In this document: positions 8,822 to 19,100 of the stretch, piece after piece
Numbering within the stretch: position 1 is the stretch's first letter
Layout: each line of letters starts with the position of its first letter
The notes under the pieces: generated by a model
Seen by the model: the letters and a program-made list of their open reading frames with translations, nothing else
The model's database searches: none
What the model was told of the DNA's origin: nothing
Position numbers and translations under genes: made by a program
Source: Aquabacter sp040755535
GTDB taxonomy: Bacteria; Pseudomonadota; Alphaproteobacteria; Rhizobiales; Xanthobacteraceae
Length of the DNA: 64,000 bases
Reading direction: 5' to 3'
NCBI GenBank assembly: GCA_040755535.1
Contig: JBFMAV010000001.1
Span: 62,001-126,000, forward strand

Positions 8822-10102
8822 GTGAAAGACACTTCGTTTCGCGCGTCCCTTGCGTCTGCCCATGTGAGCCGGCGGACCCTTCTAAAGGGCGTGGGCGCGG
8901 CCGCCCTGCTGGGCGGCGTCGGCATGCCGGCGATCGTGCGCGCCCAGACCGAAGAGATCATCTTCGGACATCTCACCCCATTGACCGGCTTTCTCGGCCC
9001 GCTCGGCGCCTACGGCCAGATGGGCGTTCAGCTCGCGGTCGAAGAGCTCAACGCGGCAGGCGGCATCAATGGCCGGAAGATCAAGCTCATCATGGAGGAC
9101 AGCGTCAATCCAGCCACCGCTTCCTCAAAGGCGCAGCGTTACATCGAGCGCGACAAGGCTGCGGTGATCGTCGGCGAGATTTCGTCCGCCTCCGCCTTGG
9201 CCATTTCTCAGGTGGCAGCCCGCAACAAGGTGGTGTTCGTGAACACGGGCGGGAACTCGGACGCCCTGCGCGGCAAGGACTGCAACCGCTTCATGTTCCA
9301 TGTGGAGGGCGCCAACACGCAATATGTGAAAGCTGTCGGGGCAGCCATGCTGCGCGACGGGCTGATCAAGGGCAAGAAGCAGTTCTTCCTGACGGCGGAC
9401 TACGCGTTCGGACATGACCTCTCGCGCGTCGGCAAACGCTATATCGAGGCCAATGGCGGTCAGGTGATCGCCGATGAACTCGTGCCCACCGATGCCACCG
9501 ACTTTTCCGGTTATCTCCTGAAAGTGCGTCAGGCCCGGCCCGATGTGGTGATTTCAAATCTGGCGGGCAACCAGATCACGAACTTCATCAAGCAATATGC
9601 TGAGTTCGGCCTGCAATTCCCCTATGGCGGCTTCGGCTTCGATACGGCGGTGGCCTGGGGGGCGGGGAAGGGCACGTTCGGCGGCATCTGGCCGCTGATC
9701 TGGCATCATGACGTGCCCGCCGCCGCCTCCAAGGCGTTCGTCGCTGCCTTCACCAAGAAGTTCGGCAAGCCGCCGGAGAACCAGGCCTGGGGCGACTATG
9801 TGGCCGCCAAGGCCGTGGCCCGCGCCATGACCGAAACCAAGAGCACTGCAGGCACCGACATCATCGGCTTCTTCGAGAAGGAGCCGGAACTCGACATCCT
9901 GAAGGAGCGCAAGGGCTACTTCCGCAATTGGGACCACCAGCTCATCCAGGAGATGTACACGGTCACCGCCGCCCCGGCCTCCGAGGTGAAAGAAGTCTGG
10001 GACATCATGAAGCTGGGTAAGGCCGTGCCAGGTCCGGACACCGCCCTCGCCGCGATCGCGCCGACGCCTGAAGAGAACGCCTGCATCTTCCAGCCGGCCT
10101 GA
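8822..10102 (+). CDS. ABC transporter substrate-binding protein, branched-chain amino acid type
   Basis: Periplasmic solute receptor of 426 residues (Peripla_BP_6 / HAAT type). The GTG at 8822 is preceded by AAGGGAGG. The N-terminus carries a twin-arginine-like signal, SRRTLLKG, then a hydrophobic run and cleavage near VRAQT. The first lobe begins IIFGHLTPLTGFLGPLGAYG and AVEELNAAGGINGRKI, standard for the family. It heads an operon with LivH, a fused LivM-LivG-LivF, a dehydrogenase and a BKACE enzyme. The ligand is probably a hydroxy or keto acid derivative rather than leucine; this comes from context only. Confidence 0.93.
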   Translation: MKDTSFRASLASAHVSRRTLLKGVGAAALLGGVGMPAIVRAQTEEIIFGHLTPLTGFLGPLGAYGQMGVQLAVEELNAAGGINGRKIKLIMEDSVNPATASSKAQRYIERDKAAVIVGEISSASALAISQVAARNKVVFVNTGGNSDALRGKDCNRFMFHVEGANTQYVKAVGAAMLRDGLIKGKKQFFLTADYAFGHDLSRVGKRYIEANGGQVIADELVPTDATDFSGYLLKVRQARPDVVISNLAGNQITNFIKQYAEFGLQFPYGGFGFDTAVAWGAGKGTFGGIWPLIWHHDVPAAASKAFVAAFTKKFGKPPENQAWGDYVAAKAVARAMTETKSTAGTDIIGFFEKEPELDILKERKGYFRNWDHQLIQEMYTVTAAPASEVKEVWDIMKLGKAVPGPDTALAAIAPTPEENACIFQPA

Positions 10103-10105
10103 CCC

Positions 10106-10122
10106 GCCGCCTGAGAGGCGGC
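10106..10122. promoter_or_regulatory. Hairpin after the binding-protein gene
   Basis: GCCGCC (10106-10111), loop TGAGA, GGCGGC (10117-10122) begins four bases after the stop codon and lacks a following T-run. Such hairpins between binding-protein and permease genes usually stabilise the upstream message so that more binding protein is made. The role here is inferred. Confidence 0.45.
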
Positions 10123-10281
10123 ACACCTCCTTCTGCGCACTGCGCGAACAGAAGACGCGCGGCCGATGTGCCGCGCCGTGTCCCGAGGCGCCGGCCCGCC
10201 GGCCCATTCCCTTCGGTCGTTGTCCGCGGCTCCGCCTGGCCGGTCTTCCGGAGGCTGGGGTCGCGGCAGGAGCATGGCCCC

Positions 10282-11163
10282 ATGCCGCTGGAACTCATTT
10301 TCCTCGTGGAGCAACTGCTGAATGGCCTGATGGTGGGCGTCACTTATCTGCTCATCGCGCTGGGGCTGTCGCTCATCTTCTCGCTCGGCGGCATCGTCAA
10401 TCTCGCCCATGGCGGCTTCTATGCCATCGGTGCCTATCTTGCGGTCGAGATCGGCAATCGGTTCGGCTTCGCCGCCGCTTTTTTGGTTTCGCCCATCGCT
10501 GTGGCGCTCATTGGCATGTTGGTCGAGCGCACATTGTTCTCACGCTTCTACCGCGCCGACCCGATCCTCTCGCTCCTGCTGACCTTCGGACTGGCAATGG
10601 TGATCGAGCAGGCGTTACGCATGCTATTCGGCGCAACACCGATCCCCTTCTCCATCCCGCCTATGCTGCGCGGGCAGGTGTTCGTCGGAGATTTCATCTA
10701 TTCGCGTTACCGCATTGCCATCCTGGTGGTCGCCGCCGTTGCGGTTCTGGGATTGTGGCTCTTGCTCCAGCGCACCGCCTTCGGGCGCGTTGTGCGCGCA
10801 GGCGTGCAGAATCCGGACATGGTGGGCGCGCTTGGCATTTCGCTGACCCCCTATCTGACCGCAGTGGCGGCGCTGGGCATTGGGCTTGCGGGCCTCGCGG
10901 GGGTGATGCTCGCGCCCATTTCCGGCGTTCATCCGGCCATGGGCGCGGAGGTGCTCACGGCCGCCTTTGTCGTGGTTGTGATCGGCGGCCTTGGCTCATT
11001 CTGGGGCGTGGTGCTGGCGGGCCTGCTGGTGGGCCTTGTGCGGGGCATGACCGTCTACTTCATGCCGCCGGCCGCGGAAGCCTCCATGTATCTGCTGATG
11101 CTGATCGTGCTGCTGACGCGCCCGCGCGGGCTGTTCGGCGAACGCATCCTGCGGTTCGAGTGA
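10282..11163 (+). CDS. livH: ABC transporter permease, LivH type
   Basis: Inner-membrane permease of 293 residues for the HAAT importer. The ATG at 10282 follows CAGGAG; the longer open frame upstream is Arg/Pro-rich and unlikely to be translated. The sequence starts with the LivH-typical LLNGLMVGVTYLLIALGLSLIF, then GIVNLAHGGFYAIGAY, and has about eight hydrophobic segments. The coupling helix region GISLTPYLTAVAALGIGLAGLAG is present. It is followed by the fused permease/ATPase gene, with 76 bases between its stop and my chosen start. Confidence 0.93.
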   Translation: MPLELIFLVEQLLNGLMVGVTYLLIALGLSLIFSLGGIVNLAHGGFYAIGAYLAVEIGNRFGFAAAFLVSPIAVALIGMLVERTLFSRFYRADPILSLLLTFGLAMVIEQALRMLFGATPIPFSIPPMLRGQVFVGDFIYSRYRIAILVVAAVAVLGLWLLLQRTAFGRVVRAGVQNPDMVGALGISLTPYLTAVAALGIGLAGLAGVMLAPISGVHPAMGAEVLTAAFVVVVIGGLGSFWGVVLAGLLVGLVRGMTVYFMPPAAEASMYLLMLIVLLTRPRGLFGERILRFE

Positions 11164-11239
11164 GGCGATGATGCTGGATGCTCCGAACCGCTCGCGCACC
11201 GCGGCGCTCTCTCCTCCGCCTGCCGCCGAAGGAGGCGTC

Positions 11240-13768
11240 ATGATCATCAAGCGCAATGCGAATCTCATGGCGGCCGCGGTCAGCCTTTTGCTCCTGCCCT
11301 CAATTCTGTTTGGCCTCGGCCTCACCCTGACCTCCGCGGTGGATGTGGTGCTGCTGGCGATGGCCTGCATGGCTCTCAACCTCCTGGTGGGCTATACAGG
11401 CCTCGTCTCTTTCGGACATGGCGCGTGGTTCGGCCTCGGCGCCTATGCGGCCGCCCTTCTTCAGCAGCGCCTTCTGCCGGACTGGGGTCTCGTCCTGGCC
11501 GTTCCCGCGATGCTTGTGGTGGCGCTTTGCGCGATCCCCATCGGCTTTGTCGTCCTGCGCCGGCGCGGCGTTTACTTCTCACTTCTCACACTCGCCTTTA
11601 CCGCTCTGCTCTTCTCTATCGCGTTCCGCTGGACCGCCGTGACCGGAGGGGAGAACGGACTGGGGGGCGTAGAGCGCGGCACACTGCTGGGACTGGACCT
11701 CAATGACTCCATGACCTTCTATGCGGTTGTCGCGACGCTGATGTTCCTCGTTGTCTATGGCCTCCAGCGTTTTGTGCGCTCACCGGTCGGCACCGTCCTG
11801 GTTGCCATCCGCGAGAATGAGCAGCGGGCCCGCTTCATCGGGTACAACACGACTCTCTATAAGCTCACCTGCTTCGTCTCCTCGGCGGCGGTGACCGCGC
11901 TGGCGGGCGCCTTGATGAGCTTCAATCATCGCTTTGCCTCCGCCGATCCTATCGCCATCGGCTTTTCCGGCGAGCTCCTGGCCATGGTCGTGATCGGTGG
12001 GATGCGCAGTTTCCTCGGGCCGGCACTGGGCGCGCTGTTCTATGTGCTGTTCCGAGAATTCCTCTCCATGTGGACGCCCAACTGGCTGTTCTTTTTCGGG
12101 CTGCTGTTCGTGGGCTTCATTGTATTCTCACCCACCGGTCTCGTGGGCGTCGCCGGCCGGCTGATCGCCCCCTTGCGCCGTCGCCGGATCGAGGACGCCG
12201 CGATGGGCGGGCGCACGGGCGCCAGCGAGCGTCCCTTGCCTGCCAGCCTCCTTGCACGGGCCGGCGGGACCGCAGAGGGGCCTGTCCTGGAGGCAAAGGG
12301 CCTGGTGCGGTCTTTCGGCGGGATTCGCGCCGTCCAGAACGGCGAGATTTCGGTGACGGACCGCTCGCTCCATGCCCTGATCGGGCCAAATGGCGCGGGC
12401 AAGACCACAGCCTTCAATCTCATCTCCGGCATGTTCGCGCCGGAGGCCGGCGAGATCCGCCTCGCGGGCGCGCGCATCGATGGGCTTGCACCGCACCAGG
12501 TATGCATGAAGGGCCTGTCGCGGTCCTTCCAGATCACGAATCTGTTTCCCACCCTCAGCGTGGAGGAGAATCTGCGTCTCGGCGTCCAGGCCACCCACGC
12601 GCGACGCTTCAATCCCTGGGCCGACGCCCATTCCATCGCTGAGATCAATGCGGAAACCCGCGCGATGATGGACTTCCTCGGCGTCGCGGGCATGGAGCGG
12701 GCGGAAGCCGGGGCGCTCTCCTATGGCGGGCAACGCCTGCTGGACATGGGGCTCGCGCTCACCTCGCGGCCCCGCATGCTGCTGTTGGACGAGCCGCTCG
12801 CCGGCCTCGCCGCCGCCGAGCGCATGCGTGTATCGAACCTCATCAAACAGATTTCAACTGAAGTGCCGGTGCTGCTGGTGGAGCATGACATCGACCGCGT
12901 ATTCGAGCTGGCGGACGCCGTCACGGTCATGGCCGATGGTGCCGTTCTGGTGGCAGGCACGGTTGAGGATGCGCGATCCGATGCGCGGGTGCAGGAGGTC
13001 TATATCGGTTCCGGCGCCGCGGCGCTGGCGGCACGCGATCTCGCCTCCGCCGCCACCGACACGACCCTTCTGGCACTCCACGGGGTGGATGCCTTCTATG
13101 GCAAGAGCCGCATCCTCTCCTCCGTCTCGCTGGAGGCGAAACAGGGCGAGATTCTTGCGCTGCTCGGGCGCAACGGTGCGGGCAAATCCACGCTGCTGAA
13201 GACGATCACCGGCATTGTGAAACCCCAGTCCGGTTCGATCCTGTTGGCTGGAGAGGACTTGGCACGCCAGCCGTCCGCCGCCATCGCCCGCCGGGGCGTG
13301 GGATATGTGCCGCAAGGCCGTGCGCTGTTCCATGGCATGAGCGTGCGCCACAATCTGGAACTCGGCCGGTTGAAGCGCATCACCGGCGCGGGGCAGCATT
13401 TCTCCGAAGAGGAGATTTATGCCCTCTTTCCGCGCCTGAAGGAGCGCCGTGACCAGCCGGCCGACCTGCTTTCGGGCGGCGAGCAGCAAATGGTGGCAGT
13501 GGCCCGTGCCCTCATGGGCGATACCCGGGTGCTGCTTCTGGACGAGCCCTTCGAGGGCTTGTCTCCCGCCGTGACCGAGGAATTGTTCGATGCCTTCGAC
13601 ACGCTGCGCAAAACGCTGACGCTCATCATCGTCGATCACCATCTCGACGTGGTGCTCAACCTCGCGGACCGAGCGGTGGTGTTGGAGCGTGGCGAAGTGG
13701 TGCATGAAGGCCCGGCCCGCCCGCTGGCCCGCGATCTCGACCTGCGCCGGCAAGTCTTGTGGCTGTGA
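11240..13768 (+). CDS. Fused LivM-LivG-LivF: permease and two ATPase domains in one protein
   Basis: One 842-residue protein joins three subunits that are normally separate. Residues 1-310 are a LivM-type permease (NLLVGYTGLVSFGHGAWFGLGAY at 47-69). A linker of about 35 residues follows. Residues 348-590 form a LivG-type ATPase (Walker A GPNGAGKTT 382-390, signature LSYGGQR 493-499, Walker B MLLLDEP 513-519, H-loop VEHD). Residues 608-842 form a LivF-type ATPase (Walker A GRNGAGKST 643-651, signature LSGGEQQ 744-750, Walker B LLLDEP). I chose ATG 11240 because GAAGGAGG lies five bases before it; an upstream ATG at 11168 in the same frame would add 24 residues. All motifs look intact, so this is a functional fusion, not a pseudogene. 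Confidence 0.92.
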   Translation: MIIKRNANLMAAAVSLLLLPSILFGLGLTLTSAVDVVLLAMACMALNLLVGYTGLVSFGHGAWFGLGAYAAALLQQRLLPDWGLVLAVPAMLVVALCAIPIGFVVLRRRGVYFSLLTLAFTALLFSIAFRWTAVTGGENGLGGVERGTLLGLDLNDSMTFYAVVATLMFLVVYGLQRFVRSPVGTVLVAIRENEQRARFIGYNTTLYKLTCFVSSAAVTALAGALMSFNHRFASADPIAIGFSGELLAMVVIGGMRSFLGPALGALFYVLFREFLSMWTPNWLFFFGLLFVGFIVFSPTGLVGVAGRLIAPLRRRRIEDAAMGGRTGASERPLPASLLARAGGTAEGPVLEAKGLVRSFGGIRAVQNGEISVTDRSLHALIGPNGAGKTTAFNLISGMFAPEAGEIRLAGARIDGLAPHQVCMKGLSRSFQITNLFPTLSVEENLRLGVQATHARRFNPWADAHSIAEINAETRAMMDFLGVAGMERAEAGALSYGGQRLLDMGLALTSRPRMLLLDEPLAGLAAAERMRVSNLIKQISTEVPVLLVEHDIDRVFELADAVTVMADGAVLVAGTVEDARSDARVQEVYIGSGAAALAARDLASAATDTTLLALHGVDAFYGKSRILSSVSLEAKQGEILALLGRNGAGKSTLLKTITGIVKPQSGSILLAGEDLARQPSAAIARRGVGYVPQGRALFHGMSVRHNLELGRLKRITGAGQHFSEEEIYALFPRLKERRDQPADLLSGGEQQMVAVARALMGDTRVLLLDEPFEGLSPAVTEELFDAFDTLRKTLTLIIVDHHLDVVLNLADRAVVLERGEVVHEGPARPLARDLDLRRQVLWL

Positions 13769-13864
13769 GGGACACATTGCGCCTGTGGCGACGCGGGATC
13801 GCGGGCGCCGGCGCCGGCGGGTTCCTTCCCGGGGCATAGATCCGTTTCAAACGAGGCTGAGTTC

Positions 13865-14812
13865 ATGACCAAGGTTGCAATCATCGGTTCAGGTTTCATC
13901 GGCCGCGCCTGGGCGATCACCTTCGCGCGTGCCGGCTTCGAGGTGGCACTGGCGGATCACGCGTCGGGAGCACCCGATGCGGCGCTGGCCTACATCGAGG
14001 GCGTTCTGCCTGACCTTGCGGGCCAGGATCTGCTCATGGGGTCCTCTCCCGAGGCGGTGCGATCCCGCCTCTCGGCGGCACCTTCTTACGCCGCGGCCCT
14101 CGATGGGGCGGCGCATGTGCAGGAGAACGCGCCCGAGGACGTGGCGCTCAAGCGCGCGCTCTATGCGGAGCTGGACCGCCTCGCCCCCCGCGACGCAGTG
14201 CTTGCCTCGTCCACGTCCGCCATCTTGCCCTCGTTGTTCTCGGAGGCGCTGGAGGGCCGGCACCGGGTCTGCGTCTGTCATCCCATCAACCCGCCTTACC
14301 TTGTTCCCGCCGTGGAAGTGGTGCCGGCGCCCTGGACCGATGCCGCCACCATGGAGCGGGCGGCGGCTTTGATGCGCGAGGCGGGACAGTCCCCCATCGT
14401 CATGAAGAAGGAACTGGACGGCTTCGTCATGAACCGCATGCAGGGGGCGCTGCTGGAGGAAGCCTTCCGGCTGGTGGCCGATGGCTATGCCAGCGTCGAG
14501 GATATCGACGTGGGGATCCGCGAGGGCCTCGCCCTGCGGTGGAGCTTCATGGGGCCCTTCGAGACCATCGATCTGAACGCACCGGGCGGCGTGGCCGACT
14601 ATGTGGCGCGCTACCAGCAGATGTATGAGCGGATCTCCCCGACCCAGTGGCGACGTGTCGACTGGCGGGGCGAAGTGCTCGGAACGGTGCTGGCGGAGCG
14701 CCGCGCGCGCCTTCCGCAGGACGGGCTGGCCGCCCGCCAGATGTGGCGCGACCGGCGGCTGATGGCCCTCGCCGCGCACAAGCGCAAAGCCGACCGCGAT
14801 ATGGGCCGCTGA
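13865..14812 (+). CDS. 3-hydroxyacyl-CoA dehydrogenase-like NAD-dependent dehydrogenase (CRYL1 / L-gulonate or carnitine dehydrogenase type)
   Basis: Cytoplasmic dehydrogenase of 315 residues that probably oxidises a 3-hydroxy acid to the 3-keto acid with NAD. The Rossmann fingerprint GSGFIGRAWA is at residues 8-17. The catalytic histidine lies in CHPINPPYLVPAVEVVP, a lambda-crystallin-like variant of the family's HFFNP. The C-terminal helical domain starts around ELDGFVMNRMQGALLEEAF. This length and form match L-gulonate or L-carnitine dehydrogenases rather than fatty-acid enzymes. The next gene is a BKACE enzyme, which uses beta-keto acids, so the pair makes a consecutive two-step route. 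Confidence 0.85.
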   Translation: MTKVAIIGSGFIGRAWAITFARAGFEVALADHASGAPDAALAYIEGVLPDLAGQDLLMGSSPEAVRSRLSAAPSYAAALDGAAHVQENAPEDVALKRALYAELDRLAPRDAVLASSTSAILPSLFSEALEGRHRVCVCHPINPPYLVPAVEVVPAPWTDAATMERAAALMREAGQSPIVMKKELDGFVMNRMQGALLEEAFRLVADGYASVEDIDVGIREGLALRWSFMGPFETIDLNAPGGVADYVARYQQMYERISPTQWRRVDWRGEVLGTVLAERRARLPQDGLAARQMWRDRRLMALAAHKRKADRDMGR

Positions 14813-14883
14813 CGCACCCTGCGGTGCCTGATCAGACCGGGCGCCTTCCGCTGCTTCCCGATTTCCAACAAGGACGGATCCCC

Positions 14884-15843
14884 ATGGCCGAGACACAGCC
14901 GCAATCCCAGTCCAAGACCGCGCAAAAGGTGATCATCACCTGCGCGGTGACGGGTGCGATCCATACACCCACCATGTCGCCCCACTTGCCGATCACTCCG
15001 GAGGAGATCGTCACCGACGCCCTGGCGGCGGCGGAAGCTGGGGCCGCGATCCTGCATCTGCATGCCCGCAACCCGCAAACCGGCCAGCCCGACCAGCGCC
15101 CCGAGGCCTTTGCCCCCTTCCTCTCCCGCATCAAGCAGGCGACTGGAGCGGTGATCAACATCACCTCAGGCGGAAGCCCGTACATGAAGGTGGAGGAGCG
15201 GGTCCTGCCGGCCGCCACGTTCAAGCCGGAGGTTGCCTCCCTGAACATGGGCTCCATGAATTTCGGCCTGTTTCATTTGGCCGAAAAGTACAAGGAGTTC
15301 AAATTCGACTGGGAGCGTCAGCATCTGGAGAACACGCGCGACCTCGTATTCCGAAATACTTTCAAGGATATCGAGTATATCCTCTCAACCTGTTATGACA
15401 ACGGAACGCGCTTCGAGTTCGAGTGCTACGATATCGGCCATCTCTATAATTTGGCTCACTTCCTCGACCGAGGGCTGGTGAAGCCGCCTCTGTTTGTTCA
15501 GTCGGTGTTCGGCCTTCTCGGTGGCATCGGTCCCCATCCCGAGGATGTCATGCACATGAAGCGCACCTGCGACCGGCTGTTCGGCACTCAGTATCGCTGG
15601 TCGGTCCTGGGGGCCGGGCGCAATCAGCTGCCGATCGCCGCCATGGCGGCGGCCATGGGGGGCAATGTGCGGGTGGGTCTGGAGGACTCGCTCTGGGCCG
15701 GGCGTGGGCGGCTCGCAACCTCGAATGCGGATCAGGTCCATCTGGCCCGCAAGATCATCGAGGGCCTGGGCCTTGCGGTGGCAACGCCGGACGAGGCGCG
15801 TGACATCCTGCAACTGAAAGGGGCGGACAAGACCGCCATTTAA
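14884..15843 (+). CDS. BKACE-family beta-keto acid cleavage enzyme (DUF849)
   Basis: Zinc-dependent TIM-barrel enzyme of 319 residues, homologous to 3-keto-5-aminohexanoate cleavage enzyme. It condenses a beta-keto acid with acetyl-CoA and cleaves it to acetoacetate plus a new CoA ester. The ATG at 14884 follows AAGGACGG. Landmarks are ITCAVTGAIHTPTMSPHLP at the front, the metal-binding HLHARNP, GSMNFGLF, ECYDIGHLYN and the late VGLEDSLW motif with its conserved glutamate. It lies 71 bases after the dehydrogenase in the transporter operon. Substrates of the family vary (dehydrocarnitine, beta-keto adipate and others); which one applies here is not visible. Confidence 0.92.
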   Translation: MAETQPQSQSKTAQKVIITCAVTGAIHTPTMSPHLPITPEEIVTDALAAAEAGAAILHLHARNPQTGQPDQRPEAFAPFLSRIKQATGAVINITSGGSPYMKVEERVLPAATFKPEVASLNMGSMNFGLFHLAEKYKEFKFDWERQHLENTRDLVFRNTFKDIEYILSTCYDNGTRFEFECYDIGHLYNLAHFLDRGLVKPPLFVQSVFGLLGGIGPHPEDVMHMKRTCDRLFGTQYRWSVLGAGRNQLPIAAMAAAMGGNVRVGLEDSLWAGRGRLATSNADQVHLARKIIEGLGLAVATPDEARDILQLKGADKTAI

Positions 15844-16166
15844 GACGGTGGGACGCGCGCCGGCTTCGCTTCAGGGAGGCGTCTCGGCCGGCGCGCTTGC
15901 CGGTGTGGCCCCGCCCTTGGAGGCCAGTTCCGCCTTGGCTGCCGGACATCAAACCCGAACAGCGCACCGAGATATGGCGGCCCGGAGGCATGGGGAGAGC
16001 GATACACCCGAGGGCGCGGCAGACCTCCGGTTGGACCTTTCGCATCTTCAGGTGCCCCCAGCTCAAGGCACTGATGCCGCTCCGGGCAGATGGGACGCTG
16101 GAAAGGGCAGATCTCCCCGTCGCCGTTCGGCTCGACGCGGCCGGGGCGTCCTTTGCGGCTCGCCTC
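15844..16166. terminator. Convergent intergenic region with a long GC hairpin
   Basis: A 323-base gap between two convergent genes. It starts with a perfect 10-base inverted repeat, GCGCGCCGGC (15855-15864) against GCCGGCGCGC (15887-15896), with a 22-base loop and no T-run. It probably limits read-through from the BKACE operon. The remaining 270 bases contain short open frames on both strands, none of which I recognise. Confidence 0.4.
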
Positions 16167-19100
16167 TCAGTTGGACGCCCAAACGTCCTGCAGATAGCGG
16201 GAGCCGGCATCGAGTTCGGCCATGCGCGGCGCTCCGAGGATATCGGTGAAGGCGGCGCGCACATCCGGGGCCATGGTGCGCGCATTCCCGCAGATCAGGA
16301 TGCTGGCGCCCTGCATCACCTGGTCCGTGACGTCCTGTGAATGGGCACGCAGCAGGTCCTGCACATAGGTCTTGGGCGTGCCCTCCCGGCGCGAGAATGC
16401 CACGGCGAGCAGGGTCAGCGTGCCCTCGTCCCGATAGGCTTCCAATTCCTCGCGATACAGATAATCGCTCTCGTCCCGGCAGCCAAAGAACAGAAGGATC
16501 GGACCGACGGATACGCCGCGGGCGCGCAAGGCGTGCCGTTCCTGAATGAAGCCGCGCAGCGGAGCGAGCCCGGTGCCCGGTCCTACGAGGATGAGCGGCG
16601 CGCCGGGATCCGCGGGCAGGCGGAAGGCGCCGCCCGTCTCCTTGGCCAGCACGCGCACGGGGGCACCTTCGGCGCAATCCGCGAGGTATCCGCTGCACAG
16701 GCCGCCATGAATGGCGCCGTCCGCGCAGGTGAAGCGATGGACGCCCACCGTCAGGCTGCAGGTGTCCGGTGCCAGAAGCGGCGACGAGGAGATGGAATAA
16801 TATCGGGGCTTCAGGGGCGGCCGAAGGGTGAGCAGGGTTGCAAGGTCAAGGCGCACCGATGGCACCTGGGCGAGCAGATCCGCCATGCGCGGCTTGGCTT
16901 CGACAACCGCTGTGGGGAAGTCGGCCAGCCATTGGGCGATGCGCGCCTGATCGGGCGGGCATTGCGCCGCCTTGGCCCAGGCGCGCAGCTCGCGACGGCT
17001 GATGGCCCCAGCCAGGTCCACGTGCTCGGCCAAAAGCTCGCGCACGCGGATGGGAACGCCAAAGGGCAGTCCCCCCTCGCTGGCCAGGCCGGGATGCAGC
17101 GGAGACAGCAGGACCAGCGTGTCCAACGAGAGACCGCAGCAGGCGGCGGCTGCCGCCACCAGGTTCGGCGGGTTGGAGGGAAACACCGCCAGATGATCGC
17201 CGGCGGTATAGCTGGCGCCGGGCGGAAGGGGGATTTCGATGTGACGCGTGGAGCCGCGCGCGCCGTTCCCCTGCAGTTCGCGGTTGACCCGCACCCGGCT
17301 GAGTCCCGCGCCATGGTCCAATTGCGTCCCGGAGCGGGCCGCCGTACCGGCAACGGTGCCCGCGAAATTCACCACCTCGACCTTCATCGAGGGGGCATCA
17401 TCCGTCATCTCAGGACGGGCAGAACCGCCTGTCTCGCCATCGATCGCCTGCCACAGCGCGCTCGACCAGTGCTCAACCGCAGCCTCGAAGTCGCCGTCCG
17501 CGTCCGCAATGCCCATCTCCAGCAACGGGCTGGCGCCCTTCGCTGCCAGACCCGCAGCGACGCTTTTCGGGAACTTCTGGAAGGTCTGGTGCCATTGGGT
17601 GTTGCCGCATCCAAGCACCGCGTAGCGGACGCCGGCACAGGCGTCGCGGGGCGCGGACTCCAGCCATTGCGCAAACCGTGCGGCATTGTCCGGCGGCGTG
17701 CCGTTATAGGTGGAGGTCACAATCACGACCGGCCCCTGCGTGAGCCACGGCCGGTCGACCTGATCGTCCAATTCCGCGACGCTGGCGGTGAAGCCGCGCG
17801 CTCCGGCTTCCTGCGCGATCGCCAGCGCAATGTCCCGGCATCCTCCCATATTCGAGCCGTAGAGCACCGCCATGGGCCGCCCGCCACCTTGCGCCGCCTC
17901 TGGCGCGGGTTGCGGCTTGGAAGCGTGCGCATGGATCGGGAAACGGCCTTTCACCTCGGGCCGGTGTTCGAGCAGCATCTCCAGTTGGTCGGGCTTCACC
18001 GTCAGGGCCTGCTTGTGGCGCAGGACGTAGTGCGGATCCTTCGGGCGCGCGATGAACCGCTGGAGGAAGCGCGACAGCACCATTTTCGCTTCGATCAGGG
18101 CGAACTGGAAGCCGATGCAGCTGCGCATTCCCATGCCGAACGGGTGATAGGCGTTCGGATGGCGGTTCTCCTCCTCCTCGGGGCGGAATCGGTCGGGCCG
18201 GAACGCCGCGGCATCCTCGCCCCAGAAGCGCGGATTGGTATGCAGGGCGGTGAGCGAGACGAAGATATGTTCGCCCGCCTTCACCGCATAGCGTCCGTGG
18301 CCGACGGATGTGTCGCGGGCGATGTATCGTGGGAACATGGGCACCGGAGGGCACAGGCGCAGCGTTTCCTTGAGCACGCGCTGCGTATATTCCAGCTTGG
18401 CGCAATCCTCATAGGTCGGCACATAGGAAAAGTCCCTGCCCAGAACCTGATCGACTTCCGCAAGGAGCTTTTCCAGGACGTCGGGATGCTTCCAAAGGTG
18501 ATAAAGGGCATAGGACAGCATGCCGCTGGTTGTTTCGTGCCCAGCGATCAGCAGCACGATCAGCTGGCCGCGGATGTTGTCTTCCGGCAATTTCAGCCCG
18601 GTGACGCGGTCCGGGGTCGTGAGCATGATCTGAAGCAGGTCCGTGGGCACGGCGCCCCCGTTCGCCATGGTGGCGCGCCGCTCGCGGATGATCTCATTCA
18701 CCTCCTCCAGCATGACCTCGTCCGCCGCGGCCCGCTGGCGGCGCACCGCTTGGTAGAAGATCTCCGGCAGCACGCGCTGATGTTCCTGCATGGCATCCTT
18801 CAGCACGACATTCATCGCCTCCACGAAGGCGGGCAGCTGGGGCGCATCGACAGCGCCGAAGCGTTTGTTGAAGGCCGCGTAGGAGATGGCCTCGAAGGTC
18901 ATCCGGGTCATCAGTTCGGTGGCGAGAAAGCTTTCGCCCGGACGCAGCCCGTCCAGATGGGTCAGCAGATCGTCAGCCACCGCGCAGATGCGGCCGTAAT
19001 AATTCTTCAGCGCGGTCGCGCCGAAGGCGGGCGCCAGGATGCGATGGGCCTGGTGCCAGAGCGGGTCTTCGTCGCTTGCGGTGAACAAGGCGCTGCCGAC

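Noticed and set aside
15930..16166. A gene fragment or transposon remnant between the BKACE and P450 genes
   Set aside because: Short frames exist on both strands but none resembles a known protein, and no inverted or direct repeats flank it.
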